Assembly: GCA_023132135.1 (NCBI GenBank)
Contig: JAGLYR010000017.1
Coordinates: 1 to 44,423 of the forward strand
DNA from: Candidatus Eiseniibacteriota bacterium
GTDB lineage: Bacteria; Arandabacterota; Arandabacteria; JAGLYR01
DNA: 44,423 nt
Direction: 5' to 3'
Shown: positions 31,858 through 41,121 of the stretch, one piece after another
How the letters are laid out: every line of letters starts with the position of its first letter
How positions within the stretch are numbered: position 1 is the stretch's first letter
Program-made: the position numbers and the translations under genes
The notes under the pieces: model-generated
Database searches by the model: none
Told to the model about the DNA's origin: nothing
Seen by the model: only the letters and a program-made list of their open reading frames with translations

Positions 31858-33404
31858 GCACTAGCGTAATTCCATTCCTTTCAGAGATGGTTCCGGACTC
31901 CGGCGCTCCGGCTGCTGAGAGCACGGGGATACCCGGGTGCTCTCCCGGGAAAGACGCCGCGGAGAGCGTCCCGCCCTTCCAGGACATCATCGAGTCTCTG
32001 GATGGAAGGATGGATGCCACCGAAGTTCCGGTTGGGGACGGGCTGGGCAGGAATCCGCAGATCCCTGCGACACCCGGTCTGGAAGACCTCTTCCCGGATC
32101 TCGAAGGGGAGGTGCCTGTGGGAAGGGCTCCGGTCGAAAGCCCGGGGAATCCCGGCACGGAATCTCCGGCGGTCCCTCCCCCCTGGATTGGAGTGGCGGC
32201 GAAGCCGTCGGTGGCAGAGGGCATTCTTCCACCAGTGGAACCGGGCGAACCGGCCGGCGTTGGGGGCAGCGTGAATCCTGTGGGAGAAGAACCGGGGAAC
32301 CTCGCCGGGTCGCCGCCGTGGCGCCGGATTGAGAAATCTCCGGGTTCTCATCCGACATTCACGGGAGATCGGTCTGCCGCGGTTGGGCAAGGTTCGCCGA
32401 GTCCGCCGTCCGGGTCGTTGACGACCGGAGAGGTTAACGGGGATTTCCAACAGGTGAATCCGGGCACGGCGGCAGACGCCCGTGTGTCCGCGGAAATCCA
32501 GACGGATCTCGAACTCGTGAAGGAGGTCACGACGCAGGACACTGCACTGGCTAAGAACACTCCACGACTGCACCTGGTATCCGACGACCCGGCGTTCACG
32601 GAGGTTCGCGAGGTCGCGTCATCTACTGAAGGCGATACCTCATTCAGGCCTTCCAGTGGAGAAACGGGACAGGACGAGGCACCTCCCGGGACACGGAACG
32701 GATCGGCAGAGGCCGCGCGGGTTGTGGAGGGTGAGGTGAATGGAGGTCCCGAGTTCAAGAATCTCGAGGCCGTCTCAATGGTCGAGAAGGAGATCTCCCC
32801 AGCTCTGGAGTTCCGCACGAATGCGGGTGCGGTGGAGGGCCGGGGCGGTGCGGACGTGGGAATTCACCCGGCGGAGTTCGCCGGTGCAAACCGGATCGCG
32901 GATCCTACTGCTCTGTATGCTCTGGCTGCCCAGTCCCGGGAGATTGCTACGGGAACTCCACTCGCGATGGCGGAACTGGAGGCCTGGGCGCTCCGCGAGA
33001 GTGTTCTGGAGCAGCTGGAAACCGAAGCGCGCTGGCTTCTTAAATCAAGCAGCAACGAAGCGGAGATTCACCTGGAACCGCCGGAGCTGGGGAAAATCCG
33101 GCTTCGCCTGGCGGTGACGGATGCGTCCGTTCACGGGTTCATAGAGGTAGAGAATCCGTTGGTCAAGGCGATGCTCCAATCGGATCTTCCACGGTTGTCT
33201 GCCTTGCTGGCAGACAGCGGCTTGGATCTGAGTCAGTTCGATGTTCTCCTCTCGGAGGAGAAGCAGGCGCGCCAGCAGCAGAATTCCGGGGATCAGTTTC
33301 AGGGACGCGACGGGTGGCAATCCGAGCAGGAAAGTCCCGAAGCACCTGAGCCGGTTGTTGCCAGAGCCATCGGGGGTGGACACCTGCTGGACTACTGGAT
33401 GTGA
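31854..33404 (+). CDS. fliK: Flagellar hook-length control protein FliK
   Basis: This 516-residue secreted ruler protein has a long, Pro/Gly/Glu-rich low-complexity N-terminal region (about 1-370) and a compact C-terminal Flg_hook domain: EAEIHLEPPELGKIRLRLAV, then HGFIEVENPLVKAMLQSDLP and ALLADSGLDLSQFDV. The PPELGxIxLRL and LPxLxxLL patterns are the family hallmark. The N-terminus is not conserved in any FliK. The start overlaps motE by 4 nt. Confidence 0.9.
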   Translation: MSTSVIPFLSEMVPDSGAPAAESTGIPGCSPGKDAAESVPPFQDIIESLDGRMDATEVPVGDGLGRNPQIPATPGLEDLFPDLEGEVPVGRAPVESPGNPGTESPAVPPPWIGVAAKPSVAEGILPPVEPGEPAGVGGSVNPVGEEPGNLAGSPPWRRIEKSPGSHPTFTGDRSAAVGQGSPSPPSGSLTTGEVNGDFQQVNPGTAADARVSAEIQTDLELVKEVTTQDTALAKNTPRLHLVSDDPAFTEVREVASSTEGDTSFRPSSGETGQDEAPPGTRNGSAEAARVVEGEVNGGPEFKNLEAVSMVEKEISPALEFRTNAGAVEGRGGADVGIHPAEFAGANRIADPTALYALAAQSREIATGTPLAMAELEAWALRESVLEQLETEARWLLKSSSNEAEIHLEPPELGKIRLRLAVTDASVHGFIEVENPLVKAMLQSDLPRLSALLADSGLDLSQFDVLLSEEKQARQQQNSGDQFQGRDGWQSEQESPEAPEPVVARAIGGGHLLDYWM

Positions 33405-33430
33405 CAAACGTGGAGAGGAGGTGAGCGGAA

Positions 33431-34111
33431 ATGGAAATCGGATCGATCCTGGGAACGGGTGGTTCGGGTCAGGACGCGGGACAGCGTGCAGCCTCCGGGG
33501 AGATGGGACGGGAGCAATTTCTGGAGCTGCTACTCACGCAGTTGCAGATGCAGGACCCCCTGGATCCGATGAAGAATGACCAGATGATCGCGCAGCTGGC
33601 GCAGTTCAGTTCCCTGGAGCAGCTGGAGAACATGAACTACAAGCTGACGCAGAACCTGGAGGTGGATCTTCTCCTCGGCCAGCTGTTGAACAACACGATG
33701 GCGACCACCCTGATTGGCAGAGGAGTCCGGATTGCCACCGATTCTTTCAGAAAGGCGGCCGATGAGCCGGCCGCGCTCGGATACCGGCTGTACGGCGATG
33801 CCCAGTCGGTCGAGGTCTCGATCTACGATTCGAACGGCCGTCGGCTTGCAACCATAGACAACCTGGAACACTCCAAGGGGGATCACTCCTTTGAGTGGGA
33901 CGGCCGGGACAGCAAGGGCAATCTGATGCCGGCCGGGTCCTATACCTTCAGCGTGACCGCCGTCACCGGCGACGGAGGACAAGTGGCCGTGGATGAACTG
34001 CTGGTGGGGAAGGTGGACGGAATCCGGTACAGAGATGGGACGGCGTGGCTGGTCATGGGAGAGAACGAGTCCCTGATGGCCGACGTTCTGGAAGTAGTCG
34101 ACGAACTCTAA
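33431..34111 (+). CDS. flgD: Flagellar hook-capping protein FlgD
   Basis: This 226-residue hook-cap scaffold has the N-terminal MGREQFLELLLTQLQMQDPL with PMKNDQMIAQLAQFSSLEQLENM. A Tudor/FnIII-like C-terminus follows, including HSFEWDGRDSKGNLMPAGSY. The N-terminal motif is the defining signature. It lies between fliK and the small flagellar operon protein. Confidence 0.95.
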   Translation: MEIGSILGTGGSGQDAGQRAASGEMGREQFLELLLTQLQMQDPLDPMKNDQMIAQLAQFSSLEQLENMNYKLTQNLEVDLLLGQLLNNTMATTLIGRGVRIATDSFRKAADEPAALGYRLYGDAQSVEVSIYDSNGRRLATIDNLEHSKGDHSFEWDGRDSKGNLMPAGSYTFSVTAVTGDGGQVAVDELLVGKVDGIRYRDGTAWLVMGENESLMADVLEVVDEL

Positions 34112-34146
34112 CGGGTGTTCCTCTGGTTGCGGAAGGAGGCGAATCG

Positions 34147-34509
34147 ATGAACGGAATCGGGCGTGTGGGGCCGGCAGGAACAGGTCCGGGCGCCGGTGTC
34201 CGCAGTGAGCGGAAGGGGGCGGAGGAGTTCAAGACCGCGTGGCGGGATGCGTGCGAGAAACAACGGCTGAAGTTCTCTCGACACGCGATGGAGCGCCTCG
34301 AGACCCGCAACGTCTCGTTGCAACAGATTGATTTGGAACGCCTCGGCTCGGCCGTGGCCCGGGCAGGCGAGAAGGGCGCTCGCGAGTCGCTTGTCCTGCT
34401 GGATGAAATGGCTTTTGTCGTAAGCGTCCGCAACCGGACGGTGATCACGGCTATGCAGACGGGGAAGGACGGAGTTTTCACGTCCATTGACAGTGCCGTG
34501 ATCGCCTGA
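34147..34509 (+). CDS. Flagellar operon protein (TIGR02530-type)
   Basis: This 120-residue small protein belongs to the conserved flagellar operon family found between flgD and flgE. The pattern includes LKFSRHAMERLETRNVSLQQ, then ESLVLLDEMAFVVSVRNRTVIT. AAGGAGG (34133-34139) is 7 nt before the ATG at 34147; the longer frame from 34045 overlaps flgD and is not used. The function is unknown in the family; it may be a regulator or export factor for hook components. Confidence 0.85.
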   Translation: MNGIGRVGPAGTGPGAGVRSERKGAEEFKTAWRDACEKQRLKFSRHAMERLETRNVSLQQIDLERLGSAVARAGEKGARESLVLLDEMAFVVSVRNRTVITAMQTGKDGVFTSIDSAVIA

Positions 34510-34601
34510 GGTTCACAGAAACCACTCAGGGACTGGACCTCCTTCGGGAGGGGGTTCCTCATCGCCGACTGACTGAGGCGGTGAAGGCAAAGGAGTGTGA
34601 A

Positions 34602-36524
34602 ATGCTAGGGTGTTTCTACAGCGCAGTATCCGGGGTGCAAGGGCACCTCTTCAGTATGAATGTCGTGGGCAATAACATTGCCAACGTGAACACGAACGGG
34701 TTCAAGTCGGGACGAGTCAGATTCCGTGAGACTTTCGTGCAGACGTTGAGGGACGCGGCCGCTCCCCGGAACGAGTTGGGAGGCCGGAGCGCGATCCAGA
34801 TGGGTCTTGGAATGGAAATTGCCAGTGTCGACACCAACCAGAGCCAGGGCATGCTCCAGCAGACCGGAATCGTGACGGATCTGGGGATCGACGGCGAGGG
34901 TTATTTTGTTCTGACCGACGGCAACCGGCAGTACTACACACGTTCCGGAAATTTCGTGTTCGACGCAGACGGCTACCTGACCAGTCCGAGCAACGGAATG
35001 ATAGTTCAAGGGTGGCTGGCCGGTGCCCGGGGTGAAATCCCCGCAGGAGCGCCGCTGGAGAAGCTGCAACTTCCCTTTGGCGAGAGAGTGCCGGCCCGAG
35101 CCACCACGGGAGTGCAGTTCAGCGGGAACCTCGATGCCGAGGCTTCCAACAGTACGGCGGAGCTGGCCTCCGCCGGGACGACGGGTGTTACCTCGGCGGT
35201 GGGGATGGCGGTGAATGGCGCGGGCGGACAGCACGAGGTCACGATATCGGGCGCAAATGCAACCGCCAGCGTCGCCACGGGAGCGAACCTCTCGAGTCCC
35301 GGAGCTCTCACGGGTGCGGAAACGCTGTTGGTACTGGGTGTCACGGATGTTTCCGATTTCACCCTCTCCGTAGACGGCGGGAGTGCGATTGAGATCACAG
35401 GTTTGACCACCTCGTCGACGGTCAGTGAACTCATCAACGCCATCAACAACCTGGCGGGCGGTGTGACGGCAAGCCTCGAAGGCGGGGAAGTGAAACTGAC
35501 CCGCGACTACGCTGGGGACGGAACACTGTATAACATAGCGAGCTCGGCCGCGGTGGCGGGCAACATCACGCGCCAGATCTTCGGCGCGGGGGTGGGGTCT
35601 GCCTTCCAGGCGAACAGCGGCACGGCCAGCACGCTCACGGCAACCGACACGTTCACGCCGACTGGCAAGTCGAGTCTGGCCTCAACGGCTCTCACGCTCA
35701 CGATTGATTCTGATTCCGGCCTGATGACGGGGATCTCCGACGTCGGCGATGGTGGAATCACGGTGAATGCCAACAGCGGCTTGGCTGCGGGAACGCTTGT
35801 CATCGACACGGAGGACACGAGTCACCTGACGTCGATCATCGCCTTCGATACTCTCGGGCAGGAGCACACTCTCAACATGACCTTCACCCGTACCGCCGCG
35901 ACCAATCGCTGGTACTGGGAGGTGTCCTTCGACGGTGGCGAGAGTATCACCGGAGGACAAAGGGGGACGGTGGATTTCAACTCCGACGGGTCGTTCCGGG
36001 AGTTCTCCTTCGACAGCGGGGTCGAGAGTGTGTCCCTGAGCCCGAACTCCGGGGCCAATGCCATGTCCATCGATTTCTGGGCCGGGACAGTCAACCGGTT
36101 TGACGGAGTGACCCAGTTCTCCTCTCCATTCACTACCAAGGCGATGTCCCAGGACGGTTTTGGGATGGGCGACCTGACTTCCATTTCCGCGGACCCGTCC
36201 GGCAAGATCACCGGACTGTTTTCCAACGGCACCGTGAAGGACATGGGGCAGGTTGTACTGGCCAAGTTCAAGAACCCGGAGGGTCTCGTGCGAGCGGGTG
36301 GAAACCTCTACGAGATCTCCCCCAACTCCGGTCACGCCATGGTCGGCGCGGCCGGTGAGACGATTTCGGCAAAGATCGTCTCGAAGTCGCTTGAGATGTC
36401 CAACGTGGATCTCTCGGAGGAATTCGTACGGATGATTGTCGCCCAGCGCGGGTTCCAGGCGAATGCCCGCGTTATCACCACGGGCGACGAGATGCTGACG
36501 GATCTCATGAATCTGAAGCGGTAG
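34602..36524 (+). CDS. flgE: Flagellar hook protein FlgE, enlarged
   Basis: This 640-residue hook subunit has the N-terminal rod/hook start (MLGCFYSAVSGVQGHLFSMN, then VVGNNIANVNTNGFKSGRV) and the C-terminal end (SNVDLSEEFVRMIVAQRGFQ with ANARVITTGDEML). It is larger than common FlgE (about 400) because of extra variable domains between about residues 185 and 400, including a flagellin hook IN-like segment near 250-305 (FTLSVDGGSAIEITGL). The ATG at 34602 has AAAGGAG 6 nt upstream. Ser/Thr-rich outer domains would be exposed on the hook surface and could be targets of the modification cluster upstream. Confidence 0.93.
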   Translation: MLGCFYSAVSGVQGHLFSMNVVGNNIANVNTNGFKSGRVRFRETFVQTLRDAAAPRNELGGRSAIQMGLGMEIASVDTNQSQGMLQQTGIVTDLGIDGEGYFVLTDGNRQYYTRSGNFVFDADGYLTSPSNGMIVQGWLAGARGEIPAGAPLEKLQLPFGERVPARATTGVQFSGNLDAEASNSTAELASAGTTGVTSAVGMAVNGAGGQHEVTISGANATASVATGANLSSPGALTGAETLLVLGVTDVSDFTLSVDGGSAIEITGLTTSSTVSELINAINNLAGGVTASLEGGEVKLTRDYAGDGTLYNIASSAAVAGNITRQIFGAGVGSAFQANSGTASTLTATDTFTPTGKSSLASTALTLTIDSDSGLMTGISDVGDGGITVNANSGLAAGTLVIDTEDTSHLTSIIAFDTLGQEHTLNMTFTRTAATNRWYWEVSFDGGESITGGQRGTVDFNSDGSFREFSFDSGVESVSLSPNSGANAMSIDFWAGTVNRFDGVTQFSSPFTTKAMSQDGFGMGDLTSISADPSGKITGLFSNGTVKDMGQVVLAKFKNPEGLVRAGGNLYEISPNSGHAMVGAAGETISAKIVSKSLEMSNVDLSEEFVRMIVAQRGFQANARVITTGDEMLTDLMNLKR

Positions 36525-36594
36525 TCCCTGCACTCAGGGTGGGGTGGCATCCTCGGTCTCTGGCGCTCGGGATTACCCGTAGGGAGGGATAGCC

Positions 36595-37173
36595 GTGGCT
36601 GAGGAAAACCAGGCAGTAACCGGTAACGAGGGTGCAACCCCGCCCGCTACGGAGCAGGCGGGTGCAGGGAAAACGAGTCCCCCACTCGGCACGATCAACA
36701 CCCTGACTCTTCTGATCCTGCTCGGCACGGCGGCCCTGTACGCGGGGGTCGTCTTCGCCTCCTCGCAGATCACGGGACAGGTCGTGGTCCCGAAACTATC
36801 CACATGGCTTGCCGTACGCGAGGCTCGGCAGATCCTGGCTGCGGAAGTGGTCGGCGAGCAAGTTGCTCCCTTCGGCGAAGTGTACGTGATCGAAGACCTG
36901 GTGGTGAACCCCCACCGCTCCGGTGGAATGCGGTATGCCTGCGTGAGCGTTGGGCTCGAATCCCTGGATCCCGCGGTCATCCGGGAGATCGGGATACGGG
37001 ATGCCCAGGTCAAGGATCTGCTGATCCAGATCTTCGGCTCCAGGACGGTCGAGGAGCTGTCGGACGTTTACACGCGGGAAGAGATACGGCAGGAAGTGCA
37101 ACGGCGAGTGGAGGAGATTCTCCCTGCGGGAGAGCTGGACGCCGTGTATTTCGTCAACTTTGTCCTCCAGTAG
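36595..37173 (+). CDS. fliL: Flagellar basal body-associated protein FliL
   Basis: This 192-residue single-pass protein has a membrane segment at about 38-60 and a periplasmic domain with VIEDLVVNPHRSGGMRYACV, then RDAQVKDLLIQIFGSRTVEE and a final EILPAGELDAVYFVNFVLQ. The GTG start follows GGGAGGG. FliL surrounds and tunes stators. It comes 70 nt after flgE. Confidence 0.92.
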   Translation: MAEENQAVTGNEGATPPATEQAGAGKTSPPLGTINTLTLLILLGTAALYAGVVFASSQITGQVVVPKLSTWLAVREARQILAAEVVGEQVAPFGEVYVIEDLVVNPHRSGGMRYACVSVGLESLDPAVIREIGIRDAQVKDLLIQIFGSRTVEELSDVYTREEIRQEVQRRVEEILPAGELDAVYFVNFVLQ

Positions 37174-37185
37174 TGGGGTGTCGGC

Positions 37186-38064
37186 ATGGCGACAGCCGAA
37201 AGCAGCGGCCGTTCTCCTGAGGTCAGGCCCTACGACTTCAGAAATCCGGAGCGGCTCACGACGGGAGTGCGGAGCAAACTCGGCGCGCACCAGGCGAGTC
37301 TTGCAGAAATCCTGTCGGGCCGACTCTCGGAGGGGCTGAGAACGGAGAGCACGGTGGAGTTCCAGGAAATTAGGGAAGCAAACGCCGGCGTTTTCCTGGA
37401 ACCCCCGCACGATCCGGTGTTTTCCCTCACCCCCTCATCGACCAGCGGGGATGTCCTAGTGCGGATGGAGTCCGGGCTGGCGCAGGCTTTCGTGGAGCTT
37501 CTGCTCGGGGGGCAGGGAGAGAAGCGGGAGCCCGATCGCGAAGCGAGTTCCATCGAGATTGCCCTGTTGGGTTGGATGGCCGGAGTAGTCCAGGCCTCTC
37601 TGGGGCAGGCCTGGCCGGGAGGAGAGGGGCGCGCTGGTGAACCGGCGTACCTGACTAGCGAGGAGCGGGCGGAGCTGCAGGGCAGAGGAGGGGTCATCTC
37701 GTCAATGGGATTGACCTTTGGAGAAACGACGGGTGTGCTCCGGTTCTTCTATGGCAGCGAACAGCTGGCCGGGATCGTCGGGGGCGCACTGGGAGACGTC
37801 GACAGCGGCGCCGAGGCGGTCGGCGGCGTGACGAAAATGACTGCGGAGATGATAGGAGGGGTGGCCCTGCCTGTTCGGGTCCAGATGCCGCCGACGCCGG
37901 TCCAGATTCAGGATCTCACTTCGCTGGAGGTGGGAGACGTACTCTACCTGGATCGGAAACTCGACGACGAAATCCGGATCATTATCGGTGAGCGGCACGC
38001 CTTCAACGGGTATCCGGGGACTGCGGACGGTGTCCTTGGTGTGCAGATCAGCAAGCCCTTGTGA
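37186..38064 (+). CDS. fliM: Flagellar motor switch protein FliM, N-terminally short
   Basis: This 292-residue C-ring protein has the start of the core, VRPYDFRNPERLT, and the middle-domain LLLGGQGE, and a C-terminal SpoA domain with VQIQDLTSLEVGDVLYLDRK. Typical FliM (about 330 residues) begins with a conserved LSQxEIDALL peptide that binds phosphorylated CheY. Here only about 14 residues precede the core and none fit that peptide, so switching control by CheY must use another site or protein. The stop overlaps the fliN start by 4 nt (GTGA). Confidence 0.88.
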   Translation: MATAESSGRSPEVRPYDFRNPERLTTGVRSKLGAHQASLAEILSGRLSEGLRTESTVEFQEIREANAGVFLEPPHDPVFSLTPSSTSGDVLVRMESGLAQAFVELLLGGQGEKREPDREASSIEIALLGWMAGVVQASLGQAWPGGEGRAGEPAYLTSEERAELQGRGGVISSMGLTFGETTGVLRFFYGSEQLAGIVGGALGDVDSGAEAVGGVTKMTAEMIGGVALPVRVQMPPTPVQIQDLTSLEVGDVLYLDRKLDDEIRIIIGERHAFNGYPGTADGVLGVQISKPL

Positions 38065-38699
38065 CGGAATTGGAGAGGAGCGGAACGTTGGCAGCTGGCA
38101 CAGAAGAAGCGACCGAGGTTGTCGAGCAGGAAAGCGCGTCTGCGGAAGAGGACCACACTCCGGAAGCGGAGGCCCCGGCCCCTGAGGCAGCGGAGGCATC
38201 TTCTGAGACAGTGGAGGAGACCCCTGAAGCTGCGGAGGGCGAGAGCGCCGGATCGGAACCGGATGGTGAGGATGCGCCTCCTGCAGCGGAGCAGGACGGG
38301 GAAGGATCGGAAGAAGCTCGGGAATCCGAGGGCGAGGGGAGTGGGGGCGACGAGCCGGGTGCGGCGGAGAGTGGGACGCAGGATGCCACGGGTGTCCGGC
38401 GGGCGGAGTTCCAGACGCTGTCGTCACGGGGATCTCCGGCCGTGGGCGACAACATGCAGCTCCTGATGGAGGTCACCGTCCCGGTCACCGTCGAGCTGGG
38501 TGGAACGATCCTGCCGCTCAGGGAAATCCTGGAACTGGGCCCTGGGTCCATCGTCAAGCTGGACCGGCCTTTGGGAGAGCCGGTGGATATTCTGGTCAAC
38601 GGCGAGATGGTTGGGCGTGGGGAAGTCGTTGTTGTGGGGGACCAGTTCGGAATCCAGGTCACGGAACTGGTGGATCCCAGCGCTGCGAAGCGGGAATAG
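38061..38699 (+). CDS. fliN: Flagellar motor switch protein FliN with acidic extension
   Basis: This 212-residue protein has the FliN SpoA domain at its end (about 130-205: LLMEVTVPVTVELGGTILPL, then LREILELGPGSIVKLDRPLG and EPVDILVNGEMVGRGEVVVV). The first 120 residues form a highly acidic Glu/Ala/Pro-rich extension that replaces the usual short N-terminus; it is likely disordered. The GTG start overlaps the fliM stop. Confidence 0.92.
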   Translation: MTELERSGTLAAGTEEATEVVEQESASAEEDHTPEAEAPAPEAAEASSETVEETPEAAEGESAGSEPDGEDAPPAAEQDGEGSEEARESEGEGSGGDEPGAAESGTQDATGVRRAEFQTLSSRGSPAVGDNMQLLMEVTVPVTVELGGTILPLREILELGPGSIVKLDRPLGEPVDILVNGEMVGRGEVVVVGDQFGIQVTELVDPSAAKRE

Positions 38700-38717
38700 C
38701 GGGAGGGAGCTGCACAG

Positions 38718-39209
38718 ATGAAACGTCTGCTCGTGCTGTTGTTGCCGGCAATCTGCCTGGCCGTGATCCTCTTCTGCTGGGGGGGGCTGCACGGGAGCGC
38801 CGCCGCTGACCCAACCGCTGAGCCGGGCCGTTACGAAGGAGGAGAGATCGAGATTTCCGGCCTGGCCCTTCGAGTAGCACTGGCGCTGGCACTGATTCTT
38901 CTGCTCATCGTGGGGGCGGTCTACACCCTTCGACTGATCGGGGGACGGGGGGGCGTTGAGGCGCGGGGCGCGGTTGAGGTGCTGGACCGCTGCTACCTGG
39001 CTCCGAAGCGCGCCCTCTACACAGTGCGGATGGGAGAACGCGTCGTGGTTGTCGGAGTGACGGAAGCGAGCATCACGCCGGTCGTGGAACTGTCCCTGGA
39101 AGAGAGTAGCGAGATGTACCCGGAAGGTCCGGCGTCCCCGGCGCGGCCGGGAGGATTCCAGAACATCCTGAAAAGCCTGGCAACGAAGGTCGTACGGCCG
39201 CGCGTCTGA
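38718..39209 (+). CDS. fliO: Flagellar biosynthetic protein FliO
   Basis: This 163-residue protein has an N-terminal hydrophobic segment (about 3-22), a second one at about 52-75, and a cytoplasmic part with EARGAVEVLDRCYLAPKRAL and VRMGERVVVVGVTEASITPV, as in FliO. FliO assists FliP ring assembly. It lies between fliN and fliP, the normal place. Confidence 0.88.
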   Translation: MKRLLVLLLPAICLAVILFCWGGLHGSAAADPTAEPGRYEGGEIEISGLALRVALALALILLLIVGAVYTLRLIGGRGGVEARGAVEVLDRCYLAPKRALYTVRMGERVVVVGVTEASITPVVELSLEESSEMYPEGPASPARPGGFQNILKSLATKVVRPRV

Positions 39210-39237
39210 GTTCTCGGTTGACGAAGGGAAGTGTGGA

Positions 39238-40002
39238 ATGGCCCGTCCCAGAGCAACATTGATTGCCGGAGCTCTCGGCGCAGTGCTCGTAGCTGCCGTG
39301 GTGCTTTTCTGCGCGGGCTCCTGCTGGGGGCTTCCGCAGATCAGTCTTGAAGTCGGGGACAGCGATGACCCAACGGGACTCCCGATGACGCTGAAGATCG
39401 TCCTTATGCTCACGGTCCTGTCCCTGGCTCCGGCTTTCGCCATCCTGGTGACGTCATTCACCCGGATCGTCGTGGTTTTCTCTTTCCTCAAGCACGCTAT
39501 CGGGCAGCAGCAGGTGCCTCCCAACCAGATCCTGCTGGGACTCTCGCTTTTCCTTACCGTGTTTGTGATGGCTCCGGTCTGGCAGGATGTCCAGGAGAAT
39601 GCTTTTGCGCCGCTGATGGCCGGGGAGATCGAGGAATCGGAAGCCTTGGACAGGGCGCTCGAGCCCGTCCGGGCCTTCATGTTCCATCATACTCGGGAGA
39701 AAGACCTGGAGCTGTTCATGAACATCGCCGGTTTGCAGGATGCTTCCGGCAGAGATGACGTGCCGACGTATCTCGTGATCCCGGCCTTCGTGATCAGTGA
39801 GCTGACCACGGCTTTTCAGATCGGTTTCCTGCTCTTCATCCCGTTTCTGGTGATCGACATGGTTGTCGCCAGCGTCCTGATGTCCATGGGGATGATGATG
39901 CTGCCGCCTATCATGATTTCCATGCCGTTCAAGATCCTGCTCTTCGTACTGGTGGATGGCTGGTATCTGATCATTCAGTCGTTGGTGACGAGTTTTCAGT
40001 AG
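39238..40002 (+). CDS. fliP: Flagellar biosynthetic protein FliP
   Basis: This 254-residue export-gate protein begins with a cleavable signal-like segment (about 5-35) and contains the family block ILVTSFTRIVVVFSFLKHAI followed by GQQQVPPNQILLGLSLFLTV. A second block is FVISELTTAFQIGFLLFIPF and the end is MPFKILLFVLVDGWYLI. The length is typical. Confidence 0.96.
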   Translation: MARPRATLIAGALGAVLVAAVVLFCAGSCWGLPQISLEVGDSDDPTGLPMTLKIVLMLTVLSLAPAFAILVTSFTRIVVVFSFLKHAIGQQQVPPNQILLGLSLFLTVFVMAPVWQDVQENAFAPLMAGEIEESEALDRALEPVRAFMFHHTREKDLELFMNIAGLQDASGRDDVPTYLVIPAFVISELTTAFQIGFLLFIPFLVIDMVVASVLMSMGMMMLPPIMISMPFKILLFVLVDGWYLIIQSLVTSFQ

Positions 40003-40015
40003 GAGAGAGTTGAAG

Positions 40016-40285
40016 ATGAGTGAGGAAATGCTCATCCGTATTGGCCAGAATGCCGTGATGGTGGCCCTTGAGGTGGGAGGCCCTCTGCTTCTGCTGGGTC
40101 TCGTCGCGGGGGTGACCGTCAGCGTGTTGCAGGCGGTGACGCAGATACAGGAGGCAACCCTGAGCTTCATCCCAAAGATCCTTGCGGTGGCTCTGGCTTT
40201 CCTGCTGTTCACGCCGTGGATGATCCAGAAACTGGTTCAGTTCACGACGTTCCTGTTTGGTGATTTCAGGGTGTTCATCCAGTAG
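40016..40285 (+). CDS. fliQ: Flagellar biosynthetic protein FliQ
   Basis: This 89-residue two-helix export-gate protein shows VALEVGGPLLLLGLVAGVTV, then QAVTQIQEATLSFIPKILAV, the family signature. ATG 40016 has AGGAGAG 8 nt upstream; a TTG at 40010 in frame is not needed. Confidence 0.94.
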   Translation: MSEEMLIRIGQNAVMVALEVGGPLLLLGLVAGVTVSVLQAVTQIQEATLSFIPKILAVALAFLLFTPWMIQKLVQFTTFLFGDFRVFIQ

Positions 40286-40297
40286 GACGGGTTGCAG

Positions 40298-41077
40298 ATG
40301 GAGTGGATGGATCGTGTGGCTTCGGATCTGCCCCTGTTCCTCCTGACGGGGGTACGGGTCGCGGGACTTCTTTTTCTTGCGCCCGTGTTCGGGCAGAAGT
40401 CACTGCCGCCCGTTCACCGGATCTGGATGGTCCTGTTGCTCTCGCTCCTGCTCCTGCCTGCGATTGGTTCGCAGGAGCTCGCCGGGATCTCCGGGATCGG
40501 CTTCGTTCCCGTGGTTGCCAGCGAACTGGCCGTGGGCCTGCTGTTGGGTTTCTCGGTGCTGCTGTTTCTGGAGTCGGCCAAGTTCGCCGGGCGCCTGGCG
40601 GGCGTCCATATCGGCTTTGGCCTGGCCAGCATTGTGGATCCGGTGACCAAGGAGCAGGGAACCCTGCTGGACCAGCTCCAGGGCATGATGGTTCTCGTGT
40701 TGTTTGTGACCATGGGGGGACACCGGATGCTTCTCCAGGCGCTGGGCGACAGCTACTCCATGGTTCCCATCGGACAGGCACAGATCCCGGCGAGCCTCGC
40801 CGAGGGGATTGTCCGCGTGTTCTGCCGGACCATTGTTCTTGGAATCCAGATTGCGATGCCCGTCCTTGCCAGTGTGTTTCTGACGGAGATTGCCATCGGG
40901 ATCGTCGCCAAGGGGGTGCCCCAACTGAACATCTTCACCATCGGGCTGCCGCTCAGGATTGTGGTCGGGTCGCTGGCTTTCACGGTGACCCTGCCCGTGT
41001 TCATCAGTTTGATGCGGCGAGTGATCAACGGGATCCCGGTGGAACTGCACGGACTGCTGCAACTGATGAGGCCGTGA
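40298..41077 (+). CDS. fliR: Flagellar biosynthetic protein FliR
   Basis: This 259-residue polytopic export-gate protein has an N-terminal FLLTGVRVAGLLFLAPVFGQ, a middle GFGLASIVDPVTKEQGTLL and a C-terminal VPQLNIFTIGLPLRIVVG, all family hallmarks. ATG 40298 is used; a TTG at 40292 is also in frame. Confidence 0.94.
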   Translation: MEWMDRVASDLPLFLLTGVRVAGLLFLAPVFGQKSLPPVHRIWMVLLLSLLLLPAIGSQELAGISGIGFVPVVASELAVGLLLGFSVLLFLESAKFAGRLAGVHIGFGLASIVDPVTKEQGTLLDQLQGMMVLVLFVTMGGHRMLLQALGDSYSMVPIGQAQIPASLAEGIVRVFCRTIVLGIQIAMPVLASVFLTEIAIGIVAKGVPQLNIFTIGLPLRIVVGSLAFTVTLPVFISLMRRVINGIPVELHGLLQLMRP

Positions 41078-41121
41078 CCGCGGAACGAAGTGGAACCCGG
41101 GGGAAGGAAGCAGAGGCGTAG

